From Tupaia tana (Eukaryota; Chordata; Mammalia; Scandentia; Tupaiidae), in contig JAKSZU010000163.1 in the NCBI GenBank assembly GCA_026018925.1, positions 124,001-188,000 on the forward strand: DNA of 64,000 nucleotides. The letters are read 5' to 3'. The translations under genes and the position numbers were made by a program. Under the pieces are notes generated by a model. That model ran no database searches and was not told where the DNA came from. It saw only the letters and a list, made by a program, of their open reading frames with translations. Below are positions 9,727 through 23,600 of this stretch, in pieces (position 1 is the stretch's first letter; every line of letters begins with the position of its first letter).

Positions 9727-10039
9727 GTGTCTCTGAGGTCTCTGTCTCTCTCTGCTCCTGTCTCCTCATTTTTTTTGGTAATTTTTCCTTTTTACGATTT
9801 TTTTAAAGGTAGAATTATTCTCTGGCTCTCAGCTCCATCTTTTCTTTTGTTAATAAGCCCTTCTGCTCCTTTCTCCCAGGCAGGAGAGTTGAGCCATTCT
9901 CTGAGAAGGTTCCACAAGGATACTGGGAACTAGATATTTCAGGGCACAGGCTAAATGAATATTTTCTACTCATAATTCAGCCTCCAGCAAGCAAAGCTAG
10001 TTTGGTAGGGAGCCACTCTCGTCTTCTATCCCTGTCTCT
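9727..10039 (+). repeat. Unit type F
   Basis: Marked by gtaggttgcccctctgg just upstream and by aattactctctgg (aattattctctgg in this copy) with catcttttcttttgtt inside. Copies start at 1281, 7851, 9727, 15989, 20679, 27565, 35071 and 48837. A copy at 23812 has the inner markers without the ttgccc junction, and 30690 has the junction without the inner markers. F is followed by G in the long modules, or directly by A in the six-unit module. Confidence 0.92.
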
Positions 10040-13000
10040 GTGTCTCTGAGGTCTCTGTCTCTCTCTGCTCCTGTCTCCTCATTTTTTTTTTGGTAATTTT
10101 TCATTTTTACGATTTTTTTAAAGGTAGAATTTCTCTCTGGCTCTCAGCTCCATCTTTTGATTTGTTAATAAGCCCTTCTGCTCCTTTCTCCCAGGCAGGA
10201 GAGTTGAGCCATTCTCTGAGAAGATTCCACATGGATACTGGAAACTAGATATTTCAGGGCACAGGCGAAATGAAGATTTTCTACTCATAATTCAACCTCC
10301 AGCAAGCAAACCTAGTGTGGTCGGGAGCCCCTCTGGCCTTCTATCCCTGTCTCTGTGTCTCTGAGGTCTCTGTCTCTCTCTGCTCTTGTCTCTTCATTTT
10401 TTTTTTGGTAATTTTTCCTTTTACGATTTTTGTAAAGGTAGAATTTCTCTCTGGCTCTCAGCTCCATCTTTTGTTTTGTTAATAAGCCCTTCTGCTCCTT
10501 TCTCCCAGGCAGGAGAGTTTAGTCATTCTCTGAGAAGTTTCCACATGGATACTGGGAACTAGATATTTCAGGGCACAGGCCAAATGATGATTTTCTACTC
10601 ATAATTCAGCCTCCAGCAAGCAAAGCTACTGTGGTAGTGAGCCGCTCTGGCCTTCTATCCCTGTCTCTGTGTCTCTGAGGTCTCTGTCTCTCTCTGCTCC
10701 TGTCTCCTCATTTTTTTTTGGTAATTTTTCCTTTTTACGATTTTTTTAAGGTAGAATTTCTCTCCGGCTCTCAGCTCCATATTTTGTTTTCTTAATAAGC
10801 CCTTCTGCTCCTTTCTCCCAGGCAGGAGAGTTGAGCCATTCTCTGAGAAGATTCCACATGGATACTAGGAACTAGATATTTCAGGGCACAGGCTAAATGA
10901 AGATTTTCTACTCATAATTCAGCCTCCAGCAAGCAAAGCTAGTGTGGTAGGGAGCCCCTCTGGCCTTCTATCCCTATCTCTGTGTCTCTGAGGTCTCTGT
11001 CTCTCTCTGCTCCTGTCTCCTCATTTTTTTTGGTAATTTTTCCTTTTTACGATTTTTTTAAAGGTAGAATTTCTCTCTGGCTCTCAGCTCCATCTTTTGT
11101 TTCGTTAATAAGCCCTTCTGCTCCTTTCTCCCAGGCAGGAGAGTTGAGCCATTCTCTGAGAAGATTCCACATGGATACTGGGAACTAGATATTTCAGGGC
11201 ACAGGCGAAATGAAGATTTTCTACTCATAATTCAGCCTCCAGCAAGCAAAGCTAGTGTGGTAGGGAGCCCCTCTGGCCTTCTATCCCTGTCTCTGTGTCT
11301 CTGAGGTCTCTGTCTCCATCTGCTCCTGTCTCCTCATTTTTTTTGGTAATTTTTCGTTTCTACGACGTTTTTTAAAGGTAGAATTTCTCTCTGGCTCTCA
11401 GCTCCATCTTTTGTTTTGTTAATAAGCCCCTCTGCTCCTTTCTCTCAGGCAGGAGAGTTGAGCCATTCGCTGAGAAGTTTCCACATGGATACTGGAAACT
11501 AGATATTTCAGGGCACAGGCGAAATGAATATTTTCTACTCATAATACAGCCTCCAGCAAGCAAAGCTAGTGTGGTAGGGAGCCCCTCTGGCCTTCTATCC
11601 CTGTCTCTGTGTCTCTGAGGTCTCTGTCTCTCTCTGCTCTAGTCTCCTCATATTTTTTTGGTAATTTTTCCTTTTAAGATTTTTTTAAAGGTAGAATTTC
11701 TCTCTGGCTCTCAGCTCCATCTTTTGATTTGTTAAGAAGCCCTTCCTGTCCTTTCTCCAAGGCAGGAGAGTTGAGCCATTCTCTGAGAAGATTCCACATG
11801 GATACTCGGAACTAGATATTTCAGGGCACAGGGGAAATTAAGATTTTCTACTCATAATTCAGCCTCCAGCAAGCAAAGCTAGTGTGGTAGGGAGCCCCTC
11901 TGGCCTTCTATCCCTGTCTCTGTGTCTCTGAGGTCTCTGTCTCTCTCTGCTCCTGTCTCCTCCTATTTTTTTGGTATTTTTTCCTTTTTACGATTTTTTT
12001 AAGGTAGAGTTTCTCTCTGGCTCTCAGCTCCATCTTTTGTTTTCTTAATAAGCCCTTCTGCTCCTTTCTCCCAGGCAGGAGAGTTGAGCCATTCTCTGAG
12101 AAGTTTCCACATGGATACTGGGAACTAGATATTTCAGGGCACAGGCGAAATGAAGATTTTCTACTCATAATTCAGCCTCCAGCAGGCAAAGCTAGTGTGG
12201 TAGGGAGCCCCTCTGGCCTTCTATCCCTGTCTCTGTGTCTCTGAGGTCTCTGTCTCTCTCTGCTCCTGTCTCCTCATTTTTTGGTAATTTTTCCTTTTTA
12301 CGAATTTTTTTTAAAGCTAGAATTTCTCTCTGGCTCTCAGCTCCATCTCTTGTTTTGTTAATAAGCACTTCTGCTCCTTTCTCCCAGGCAGGAGAGTTGA
12401 ACCATTCTCTGAGAAGATTCCACATGGATACTGGGAACTAGATATTTCAGGGCACAGGCGAAATGAAGATTTTCTACTCATAATTCAGCCTCAAGCAAGC
12501 AAAGCTAGTGTGGTAGGGAGCCCCTCTGGCCTTCTATCCCTGTCTCCGTGTCTCTGAGGTCTCTGTCTCTCTCTGCTCCTCTCTCCTCATATTTTTTGGT
12601 AATTTTTCCTTTTTTACGATTTTTTTAAATGTAGAATTTCTCTCTGGCTCTCAGCTCCATCTTTTGTTTTGTTAATAAGCCCTTCTGCTCCTTTCTCCCA
12701 GGCAGGAGAGTTGAGCCATTCTCTGAGAAGTTTCCACATGCATACTGGGAACTAGATATTTCAGGGCACAGGCGAAATGAAGATTTTCTACTCATAATTC
12801 AGCCTCCAACAAGCAAAGCTAGTGTGGTAGGAAGCCCCTCTGGCCTTCTATCTGTGTCTCTGTGTCTCTGAGGTCTCTGTCTCCCTCTGCTCCTGTCTCG
12901 TCATTTTTTTTGGAAATTTTTTTTTTTACGACTTTTTTTAAAGGTAGAATTTCTCTCTGGCTCTCAGCTCCATCTTTTGTTTTGTTAATAAGCCCTCCTG

Positions 13001-16000
13001 CTCCTTTCTCCCAGGCAGGAGAGTTGAGCCATTCTCTGAGAAGTTTCCACATGGATACTGGGAACTAGATATTTCAGGGCACAGGCGAAATGAATATTTT
13101 CTACTCATAATTCTGACTCCAGCAAGCAAAGCTAGTGTGGTAGGGAGCCCCTCTGGCCTTCTATCCCTGTCTCTGTGTCTCTGAGGTCTCTGTCTCTCTC
13201 TGCTCCTGTCTCCTCATTTTTTTTGGTAATTTTTCCTTTTTACTATTTTTTTAAAGGTAGAATTTCTCTCTGTCTCTCAGCTCCATCTTTTGTTTTGTTA
13301 ATAAGCCCTTCTGCTCCTTTCTCCCAGGCAGGAGAGTTGAGCCATTCTCTGAGAAGATTCCACATGGATACTGGGAACTAGATATTTCAGGGCACAGGTG
13401 AAATGAAGATTTTCTACTCATAATTCAGCCTCCAGCAAGCAAAGCTAGTGTGGTAGGGAGCCCCTCTGGCCTTCTATCCCTGTCTCTGTGTCTCTGAGGT
13501 CTCTGTCTCCATCTGCTCCTGTCTCCTCAATTTTTGGTAATTTTTCTTTTTTACGACTTTTTTTAAAGGTAGAATTTCTCTCTGGCTCTCAGCTCCATCT
13601 TTTGTTTTGTTAATAAGCCCTTCTGCTCCTTTCTCCCAGGCAGGAGAGTTGAGCCATTTGCTGAGAAGATTCCACATGGATACTGGAAACTAGATATTTC
13701 AGGGCACAGGCGAAATGAATATTTTCTACTCATAATACAGCCTCCAGCAAGCAAAGCTAGTGTGGTAGGGAGCCCCTCTGGCCTTCTATCCCTGTCTCTG
13801 TGTCTCTGAGGTCTCTGTCTCTCTCTGCTCTTGTCTCCTCATTTTTTTTTGGTAATTTTTCCTTTTAAGATTTTTTTAAAGGTAGAATTTCTCTCTGGCT
13901 CTCAGCTACATCTTTTGATTTGTTAAGAAGCCCTTCCTGTCCTTTCTCCAAGGCAGGAGAGTTGAGCCATTCTCTGAGAAGATTCCACATGGATACTCGG
14001 AACTAGATATTTCAGGGCACAGGGGAAATTAAGATTTTCTACTCATAATTCAGCCTCCAGCAAGCAAAGCTAGTGTGGTAGGGCGCCCCTCTGGCCTTCT
14101 ATCCCTGTCTCTGTGTCTCTGAGGTCTCTGTATCTCTCTACTCCTGTCTCATTTTTTTTGTGGTAATTTTTCCTTTTTACGATTTTTTTAAAGGTAGAAT
14201 TTCTCTCTGGCTCTCAGCTCCATCTTTTGTTTTGTTAATAAGCCCTTCTGCTCCTTTCTCCCAGGCAGGAGAGTTGAGCCATTCTCTGAGAAGGTTCCAC
14301 ATGGATACTGGGAACTAGATATTTCAGGGCACAGGCGAAATGAAGATTTTCTACTCATAATTCAGCCTCCAACAAGCAAAGCTAGTGTGGTAGGAAGCCC
14401 CTCTGGCCTTCTATCTGTGTCTCTGTGTCTCTGAGGTCTCTGTCTCCCTCTGCTCCTGTCTCGTCATTTTTTTTGGAAATTTTTCTTTTTACGACTTTTT
14501 TTAAAGGTAGAATTTCTCTCTGGCTCTCAGCTCCATCTTTTGTTTTGTTAATAAGCCCTTCTGCTCCTTTCTCCCAGGCAGGAGAGTTGAGCCATTCTCT
14601 GAGAAGTTTCCACATGGATACTGGGAACTAGATATTTCAGGGCACAGGCGAAATGAATATTTTCTACTCATAATTCAGCCTCCAGCAAGCAAAGCTAGTG
14701 TGGTAGGGAGCCCCTCTGGCCTTCTATCCCTGTCTCTGTGTCTCTGAGGTCTCTGTCTCTCTCTGCTCCTGTCTCCTCATTTTTTTTGGTAATTTTTCCT
14801 TTTTACGATTTTTTAAAGGTAGAATTTCTCTCTGGCTCTCAGCTCCATCTTTTGTTTCGTTAATAAGCCCTTCTGCTCCTTTCTCCCAGGCAGGAGAGTT
14901 GAGCCATTCTCTGAGAAGATTCCACATGGATACTGGGAACTAGATATTTCAGGGCACAGGCGAAATGAAGATTTTCTACTCATAATTCAGCCTCCAGCAA
15001 GCAAAGCTAGTGTGGTAGGGAGCCCCTCTGGCCTTCTATCCCTGTCTCTGTGTCTCTGAGGTCTCTGTCTCCATCTGCTCCTGTCTCCTCATTTTTTTTT
15101 AGTAATTTTTCTTTTTTACGACTTTTTTTAAAGGTAGAATTTCTCTCTGGCTCTCAGCTCCATCTTTTGTTTTGTTAATAAGCCCTTCTGCTCCTTTCTC
15201 TCAGGCAGGAGAGTTGAGCCATTCGCTGAGAAGATTCCACATGGATACTGGAAACTAGATATTTCAGGGCACAGGCGAAATGAATATTTTCTACTCATAA
15301 TACAGCCTCCAGCAAGCAAAGCTAGTGTGGTAGGGAGCCCCTCTGGCCTTCTATCCCTGTCTCTGTGTCTCTGAGGTCTCTGTCTCTCTCTGCTCTTGTC
15401 TCCTCATTTTTTTTGGTAATTTTTCCTTTTAAGATTTTTTTAAAGGTAGAATTTCTCTCTGGCTCTCAGCTTCATCTTTAGATTTGTTAAGAAGCCCTTC
15501 CTGTCCTTTCTCCAAGGCAGGAGAGTTGAGCCATTCTCTGAGAAGATTCCACATGGATACTCGGAACTAGATATTTCAGGGCACAGGGGAAATTAAGATT
15601 TTCTACTCATAATTCAGCCTCCAGCAAGCAAAGCTAGTGTGGTAGGGAGCCCCTCTGGCCTTCTATCCCTGTCTCTGTGTCTCTGAGGTCTCTGTATCTC
15701 TCTACTCCTGTCTCATTTTTTTTGTGGTAATTTTTCCTTTTTACGATTTTTTTAAAGGTAGAATTTCTCTCTGGCTCTCAGCTCCATCTTTTGTTTTGTT
15801 AATAAGCCCTTCTGCTCCTTTCTCCCAGGCAGGAGAGTTGAACCATTCTCTGAGAAGTTTCCACATGGATACATGGAACTAGATATTTCAGGGCACAGGC
15901 GAAATGAAGATTTTCTACTCATAATTCAGCCTCCAGCAAGCAAAGCTAGTGTGGTAGGTTGCCCCTCTGGCCTTCTATCCCTGTCTCTGTGTCTCTGAGG

Positions 16001-16301
16001 TCTCTGTCTCTCTCTGCTCCGGTCTCCTCATTTTTTTTGTTAATTTTTCCTTTTTACGATTTTTTTAATGGTAGAATTACTCTCTGGCTCTCAGCTCCAT
16101 CTTTTCTTTTGTTAATAAGCCCTTCTGCTCCTTTCTCCCAGGCAGGAGAGTTGAGCCATTCTCTGAGAAGTTTCCACATGGTTACTGGGAACTAGATATT
16201 TCAGGGCACAGGCGAAATGAAGATTTTCTACTCATAATTCAGCCTCCAACAAGCAAAGCTAGTGTGGTAGGAAGCCCCTCTGGCCTTCTATCTGTGTCTC
16301 T
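9727..16301 (+). repeat. Higher-order repeat, copy 2 (one unit shorter)
   Basis: Order F-G-H-I-J-C-D-K-M-N-A-B'-C-D-E-A-J-C-D-E-F, matching copy 1 (1281-8163) except that type L is absent between K (11922) and M (12235). The match ends after the A at 16302, where copy 1 continues J-C-D-E-F and this copy continues with a different unit. Confidence 0.9.
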
Positions 16302-17552
16302 GTGTCTCTGAGGTCTCTGTCTCCCTCTGCTCCTGTCTCGTCATTTTTTTTGGAAATTTTTTTTTTTACGACTTTTTTTAAAGGTAGAATTTCTCTCTGG
16401 CTCTCAGCTCCATCTTTTGTTTTGTTAATAAGCCCTACTGCTCCTTTCTCCCAGGCAGGAGAGTTGAGCCATTCTCTGAGAAGTTTCCACATGGATACTG
16501 GGAACTAGATATTTCAGGGCACAGGCGAAATGAATATTTTCTACTCATAATTCAGCCTCCAGCAAGCAAAGCTAGTGTGGTAGGGAGCCCCTCTGGCCTT
16601 CTATCCCTGTCTCTGTGTCTCTGAGGTCTCTGTCTCTCTCTGCTCATGTCTCCTCATTTTTTTTGGTAATTTTTCCTTTTTACGATTTTTTTAAAGGTAG
16701 AATTTCTCTCTGGCTCTCAGCTCCATCTTTTGTTTTGTTAATAAGCCCTTCTGCTCCTTTCTCCCAGGCAGCAGAGTTGAGCCATTCTCTGAGAAGATTC
16801 CACATGGATACTGGGAACTAGATATTTCAGGGCACAGGTGAAATGAAGATTTTCTACTCATAATTCAGCCTCCAGCAAGCAAAGCTAGTGTGGTAGGGAG
16901 CCCCTCTGGCCTTCTATCCCTGTCTCTGTGTCTCTGAGGTCTCTGTCTCTCTCTGCTCTTGTCTCCTCATTTTTTTTTGGTAATTTTTCCTTTTAAGATT
17001 TTTTTAAAGGTAGAATTTCTCTCTGGCTCTCAGCTACATCTTTTGATTTGTTAAGAAGCCCTTCCTGTCCTTTCTCCAAGGCAGGAGAGTTGAGCCATTC
17101 TCTGAGAAGATTCCACATGGATACTCGGAACTAGATATTTCAGGGCACAGGGGAAATTAAGATTTTCTACTCATAATTCAGCCTCCAGCAAGCAAAGCTT
17201 GTGTGGTAGGGAGCCCCTCTGGCCTTCTATCCCTGTCTCTGTGTCTCTGAGGTCTCTGTATCTCTCTACTCCTGTCTCATTTTTTTTGTGGTAATTTTTC
17301 CTTTTTACGATTTTTTTAAAGGTAGAATTTCTCTCTGGCTCTCAGCTCCATCTTTTGTTTTGTTAATAAGCCCTTCTGCTCCTTTCTCCCAGGCAGGAGA
17401 GTTGACCCATTCTCTGAGAAGATTCCACATGGATACTCGGAACTAGATATTTCAGGGCACAGGCGAAATGAAGATTTTCTACTCATAATTCAGCCTCCAA
17501 CAAGCAAAGCTAGTGTGGTAGGAAGCCCCTCTGGCCTTCTATCTGTTTCTCT
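16302..17552 (+). repeat. Four-unit module A-B''-D-E (1251 bp)
   Basis: A (gccctactgc) at 16302, then a unit at 16615 with ctgctcatgtctcc and ggcagcagag, then D at 16928 and E at 17241. C is missing, so this is one of the few places where D does not follow C. The A-B''-D start reappears at 24125-25062, including the same A subform and the same private bases. Confidence 0.87.
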
Positions 17553-20500
17553 GTGTCTCTGAGGTCTCTGTCTCCCTCTGCTCCTGTCTCGTCATTTTTT
17601 TTGGAAATTTTTCTTTTTACGACTTTTTTTAAAGGTAGAATTTCTCTCTGGCTCTCAGCTCCATCTTTTGTTTTGTTAATAAGCCCTTCTGCTCCTTTCT
17701 CCCAGGCAGGAGAGTTGAGCCATTCTCTGAGAAGTTTCCACATGGATACTGGGAACTAGATATTTCAGGGCACAGGCGAAATGAATATTTTCTACTCATA
17801 ATTCAGCCTCCAGCAAGCAAAGCTAGTGTGGTAGGGAGCCCCTCTGGCCTTCTATCCCTGTCTCTGTGTCTCTGAGGTCTCTGTCTCTCTCTGCTCCTGT
17901 CTCCTCATTTTTTTTGGTAATTTTTCCTTTTTACGATTTTTTAAAGGTAGAATTTCTCTCTGGCTCTCAGCTCCATCTTTTGTTTCGTTAATAAGCCCTT
18001 CTGCTCCTTTCTCCCAGGCAGGAGAGTTGAGCCATTCTCTGAGAAGATTCCACATGGATACTGGGAACTAGATATTTCAGGGCACAGGCGAAATGAAGAT
18101 TTTCTACTCATAATTCAGCCTCCAGCAAGCAAAGCTAGTGTGGTAGGGAGCCCCTCTGGCCTTCTATCCCTGTCTCTGTGTCTCTGAGGTCTCTGTCTCC
18201 ATCTGCTCCTGTCTCCTCATTTTTTTTAGTAATTTTTCTTTTTTACGACTTTTTTTAAAGGTAGAATTTCTCTCTGGCTCTCAGCTCCATCTTTTGTTTT
18301 GTTAATAAGCCCTTCTGCTCCTTTCTCCCAGGCAGGAGAGTTGAGCCATTTGCTGAGAAGATTCCACATGGATACTGGAAACTAGATATTTCAGGGCACA
18401 GGCGAAATGAATATTTTCTACTCATAATACAGCCTCCAGCAAGCAAAGCTAGTGTGGTAGGGAGCCCCTCTGGCCTTCTATCCCTGTCTCTGTGTCTCTG
18501 AGGTCTCTGTCTCTCTCTGCTCTTGTCTCCTCATTTTTTTTTGGTAATTTTTCCTTTTAAGATTTTTTTAAAGGTAGAATTTCTCTCTGGCTCTCAGCTA
18601 CATCTTTTGATTTGTTAAGAAGCCCTTCCTGTCCTTTCTCCAAGGCAGGAGAGTTGAGCCATTATCTGAGAAGATTCCACATGGATACTCGGAACTAGAT
18701 ATTTCAGGGCACAGGGGAAATTAAGATTTTCTACTCATAATTCAGCCTCCAGCAATCAAAGCTAGTGTGGTAGGGAGCCCCTCTGGCCTTCTATCCCTGT
18801 CTCTGTGTCTCTGAGGTCTCTGTATCTCTCTACTCCTGTCTCATTATTTTTGTGGTAATTTTTCCTTTTTACGATTTTTTAAAGGTAGAATTTCTCTCTG
18901 GCTCTCAGCTCCATCTTTTCTTTTGTTAATAAGCCCTTCTGCTCCTTTCTCCCAGGCAGGAGAGTTGAGCCATTCTCTGAGAAGATTCCACATGGATACT
19001 GGGAACTAGATATTTCAGGGCACAGGCGAAATGAAGATTTTCTACTCATAATTCAGCCTCCAACAAGCAAAGCTAGTGTGGTAGGAAGCCCCTCTGGCCT
19101 TCTATCTGTGTCTCTGTGTCTCTGAGGTCTCTGTCTCCCTCTGCTCCTGTCTCGTCATTTTTTTTGGAAATTTTTCTTTTTACGACTTTTTTTAAAGGTA
19201 GAATTTCTCTCTGGCTCTCAGCTCCATCTTTTGTTTTGTTAATAAGCCCTTCTGCTCCTTTCTCCCAGGCAGGAGAGTTGAGCCATTCTCTGAGAAGTTT
19301 CCACATGGATACTGGGAACTAGATATTTCAGGGCACAGGCGAAATGAATATTTTCTACTCATAATTCAGCCTCCAGCAAGCAAAGCTAGTGTGGTAGGGA
19401 GCCCCTCTGGCCTTCTATCCCTGTCTCTGTGTCTCTGAGGTCTCTGTCTCTCTCTGCTCCTGTCTCCTCATTTTTTTTGGTAATTTTTCCTTTTTACGAT
19501 TTTTTAAAGGTAGAATTTCTCTCTGGCTCTCAGCTCCATCTTTTGTTTCGTTAATAAGCCCTTCTGCTCCTTTCTCCCAGGCAGGAGAGTTGAGCCATTC
19601 TCTGAGAAGATTCCACATGGATACTGGGAACTAGATATTTCAGGGCACAGGCGAAATGAAGATTTTCTACTCATAATTCAGCCTCCAGCAAGCAAAGCTA
19701 GTGTGGTAGGGAGCCCCTCTGGCCTTCTATCCCTGTCTCTGTGTCTCTGAGGTCTCTGTCTCCATCTGCTCCTGTCTCCTCATTTTTTTTAGTAATTTTT
19801 CTTTTTTACGACTTTTTTTAAAGGTAGAATTTCTCTCTGGCTCTCAGCTCCATCTTTTGTTTTGTTAATAAGCCCTTCTGCTCCTTTCTCTCAGGCAGGA
19901 GAGTTGAGCCATTCGCTGAGAAGATTCCACATGGATACTGGAAACTAGATATTTCAGGGCACAGGCGAAATGAATATTTTCTACTCATAATACAGCCTCC
20001 AGCAAGCAAAGCTAGTGTGGTAGGGAGCCCCTCTGGCCTTCTATCCCTGTCTCTGTGTCTCTGAGGTCTCTGTCTCTCTCTGCTCTTGTCTCCTCATTTT
20101 TTTTGGTAATTTTTCCTTTTAAGATTTTTTTAAAGGTAGAATTTCTCTCTGGCTCTCAGCTTCATCTTTAGATTTGTTAAGAAGCCCTTCCTGTCCTTTC
20201 TCCAATGCAGGAGAGTTGAGCCATTCTCTGAGAAGATTCCACATGGATACTCGGAACTAGATATTTCAGGGCACAGGGGAAATTAAGATTTTCTACTCAT
20301 AATTCAGCCTCCAGCAAGCAAAGCTAGTGTGGTAGGGAGCCCCTCTGGCCTTCTATCCCTGTCTCTGTGTCTCTGAGGTCTCTGTATCTCTCTACACCTG
20401 TCTCATTTTTTTTGTGGTAATTTTTCCTTTTTACGATTTTTTAAAAGGTAGAATTTCTCTCTGGCTCTCAGCTCCATCTTTTGTTTTGTTAATAAGCCCT

Positions 20501-20678
20501 TCTGCTCCTTTCTCCCAGGCAGGAGAGTTGAACCATTCTCTGAGAAGTTTCCACATGAATACATGGAACTAGATATTTCAGGGCACAGGCGAAATGAAGA
20601 TTTTCTACTCATAATTCAGCCTCCAGCAAGCAAAGCTAGTGTGGTAGGTTGCCCCTCTGGCCTTCTATCCCTGTCTCT
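17553..20678 (+). repeat. Two tandem A-J-C-D-E modules (1563 bp each)
   Basis: A at 17553 and 19116, J at 17866 and 19429, C at 18178 and 19741, D at 18492 and 20055, E at 18805 and 20367. The C copies differ in subform (catttgctgag against cattcgctgag) and the E tails differ (before A against before F), so these are not a single fresh duplication. The same module also occurs at 8164 and 26002. Confidence 0.88.
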
Positions 20679-23600
20679 GTGTCTCTGAGGTCTCTGTCTC
20701 TCTCTGCTCCTGTCTCCTCATTTTTTTTGGTAATTTTTCCTTTTTACGATTTTTTTAAAGGTAGAATTACTCTCTGGCTCTCAGCTCCATCTTTTCTTTT
20801 GTTAATAAGCCCTTCTGCTCCTTTCTCCCAGGCAGGAGAGTTGAGCCATTCTCTGAGAAGGTTCCACAAGGATACTGGGAACTAGATATTTCAGGGCACA
20901 GGCGAAATGAAGATTTTCTACTCATAATTCAGCCTCCAGCAAGCAAAGCTAGTTTGGTAGGGAGCCCCTCTGGTCTTCTATCCCTGTCTCTGTGTCTCTG
21001 AGGTCTCTGTCTCTCTCTGCTCCTGTCTCCTCATTTTTTTTTGGTAATTTTTCATTTTTACGATTTTTTTAAAGGTAGAATTTCTCTCTGGCTCTCAGCT
21101 CCATCTTTTGTTTTGTTAATAAGCCCTTCTGCTCCTTTCTCCCAGGCAGGAGAGTTGAGCCTTTCTCTGAGAAGATTCCACATGGATACTGGAAACTAGA
21201 TATTTCAGGGCACAGGCGAAATGAAGATTTTCTACTCATAATTCAAACTCCAGCAAGCAAACCTAGTGTGGTAGGGAGCCCCTCTGGCCTTCTATCCCTG
21301 TCTCTGTGTCTCTGAGGTCTCTGTCTCTCTCTGCTCTTGTCTCTTCATTTTTTTTTGGTAATTTTTCCTTTTACGATTTTTGTAAAGGTAGAATTTCTCT
21401 CTGGCTCTCAGCTCCATCTTTTGTTTTGTTAATAAGCCCTTCTGCTCCTTTCTCCCAGGCAGGAGAGTTTAGTCATTCTCTGAGAAGTTTCCACATGGAT
21501 ACTGGGAACTAGATAATTCAGGGCACAGGCCAAATGATTATTTTCTACTCATAATTCAGCCTCCAGCAAGCAAAGCTAGTGTGGTAGTGAGCCGCTCTGG
21601 CCTTCTATCCCTGTCTCTGTGTCTCTGAGGTCTCTGTCTCTCTCTGCTCCTGTCTCCTCATTTTTTTTTGGTAATTTTTCCTTTTTACGATTTTTTTAAG
21701 GTAGAATTTCTCTCCGGCTCTCAGCTCCATCTTTTGTTTTCTTAATAAGCCCTTCTGCTCCTTTCTCCCAGGCAGGAGAGTTGAGCCATTCTCTGAGAAG
21801 ATTCCACATGGATACTAGGAACTAGATATTTCAAGGGCACAGGCTAAATGAAGATTTTCTACTCATAATTCAGCCTCCAGCAAGCAAAGCTAGTGTGGTA
21901 GGGAGCCCCTCTGGCCTTCTATCCCTGTCTCTGTTTGTCTGAGGTCTCTGTCTCTCTCTGCTCCTGTCTCCTCATTTTTTTTGGTAATTTTTCCTTTTTA
22001 CGATTTTTTTAAAGGTAGAATTTCTCTCTGGCTCTCAGCTCCATCTTTTGTTTCCTTAATAAGCCCTTCTGCTCCTTTCTCCCAGGCAGGAGAGTTGAGC
22101 CATTCTCTGAGAAGATTCCACATGGATACTGGGAACTAGATATTTCAGGGCACAGGAGAAATGAAGATTTTCTACTCATAATTCAGCCTCCAGCAAGCAA
22201 AGCTAGTGTGGTAGGGAGCCCCTCTGGCCTTCTATCCCTGTCTCTGTGTCTCTGAGGTCTCTGTCTCCATCTGCTCCTGTCTCCTCATTTTTTTTTGGTA
22301 ATTTTTCTTTTCTACGACTTTTTTTAAAGGTAGAATTTCTCTCTGGCTCTCAGCTCCATCTTTTGTTTTGTTAATAAGCCCCTCTGCTCCTTTCTCTCAG
22401 GCAGGAGAGTTGAGCCATTCGCTGAGAAGATTCCACATGGATACTGGAAACTAGATATTTCAGGGCACAGGCGAAATGAATATTTTCTACTCATAATACA
22501 GCCTCCAGCAAGCAAAGCTAGTGTGGTAGGGAGCCCCTGTGGCCTTCTATCCCTGACTCTGTGTCTCTGAGGTCTCTGTCTCTCTCTGCTCTTGTCTCCT
22601 CATTTTTTTTTGGTAATTTTTCCTTTTAAGATTTTTTTAAAGGTAGAATTTCTCTCTGGCTCTCAGCTCCATCTTTTGATTTGTTAAGAAGCCCTTCCTG
22701 TCCTTTCTCCAAGGCAGGAGAGTTGAGCCATTCTCTGAGAAGATTCCACATGGATACTCGGAACTAGATATTTCAGGGCACAGGGGAAATTAAGATTTTC
22801 TACTCATAATTCAGCCTCCAGCAAGCAAAGCTAGTGTGGTAGGGAGCCCCTCTGGCCTTCTATCCCTGTCTCTGTGTCTCTGAATTCTCTGTATCTCCCT
22901 ACTCCTGTCTCATTTTTTTTGTGGTAATTTTTCCTTTTTACGATTTTTTTAAAGGTAGAATTTCTCTCTGGCTCTCAGCTCCATCTTTTGTTTTGTTAAT
23001 AAGCCCTTCTGCTCCTTTCTCCCAGGCAGGAGAGTTGAGCCATTCTCTGAGAAGATTCCACATGGATACTGGAAACTAGATATTTCAGGGCACAGGCGAA
23101 ATGAAGATTTTCTACTCATAATTCAACCTCCAGCAAGCAAACCTAGTGTGGTAGGGAGCCCCTCTGGCCTTCTATCCCTGTCTCTGTGTCTCTGAGGTCT
23201 CTGTCTCTCTCTGCTCTTGTCTCTTCATTTTTTTTTGGTAATTTTTCCTTTTACGATTTTTGTAAAGGTAGAATTTCTCTCTGGCTCTCACCTCCATCTT
23301 TTGTTTTGTTAATAAGCCCTTCTGCTCCTTTCTCCCAGGCAGGAGAGTTGAGCCATTCTCTGAGAAGTTTCCACATGGATACTGGGAACTAGATATTTCA
23401 GGGCACAGGCCAAATGATGATTTTCTACTCATAATTCAGCCTCCAGCAAGCAAAGCTAGTGTGGTAGTGAGCCGATCTGGCCTTCTATCCCTGTCTCTGT
23501 GTCTCTGAGGTCTCTCTCTCTCTCTGCTCCTGTCTCCTCCTATTTTTTTGGTAATTTTTCCTTTTTACGATTTTTTTAAGGTAGAATTTCTCTCTGGCTC

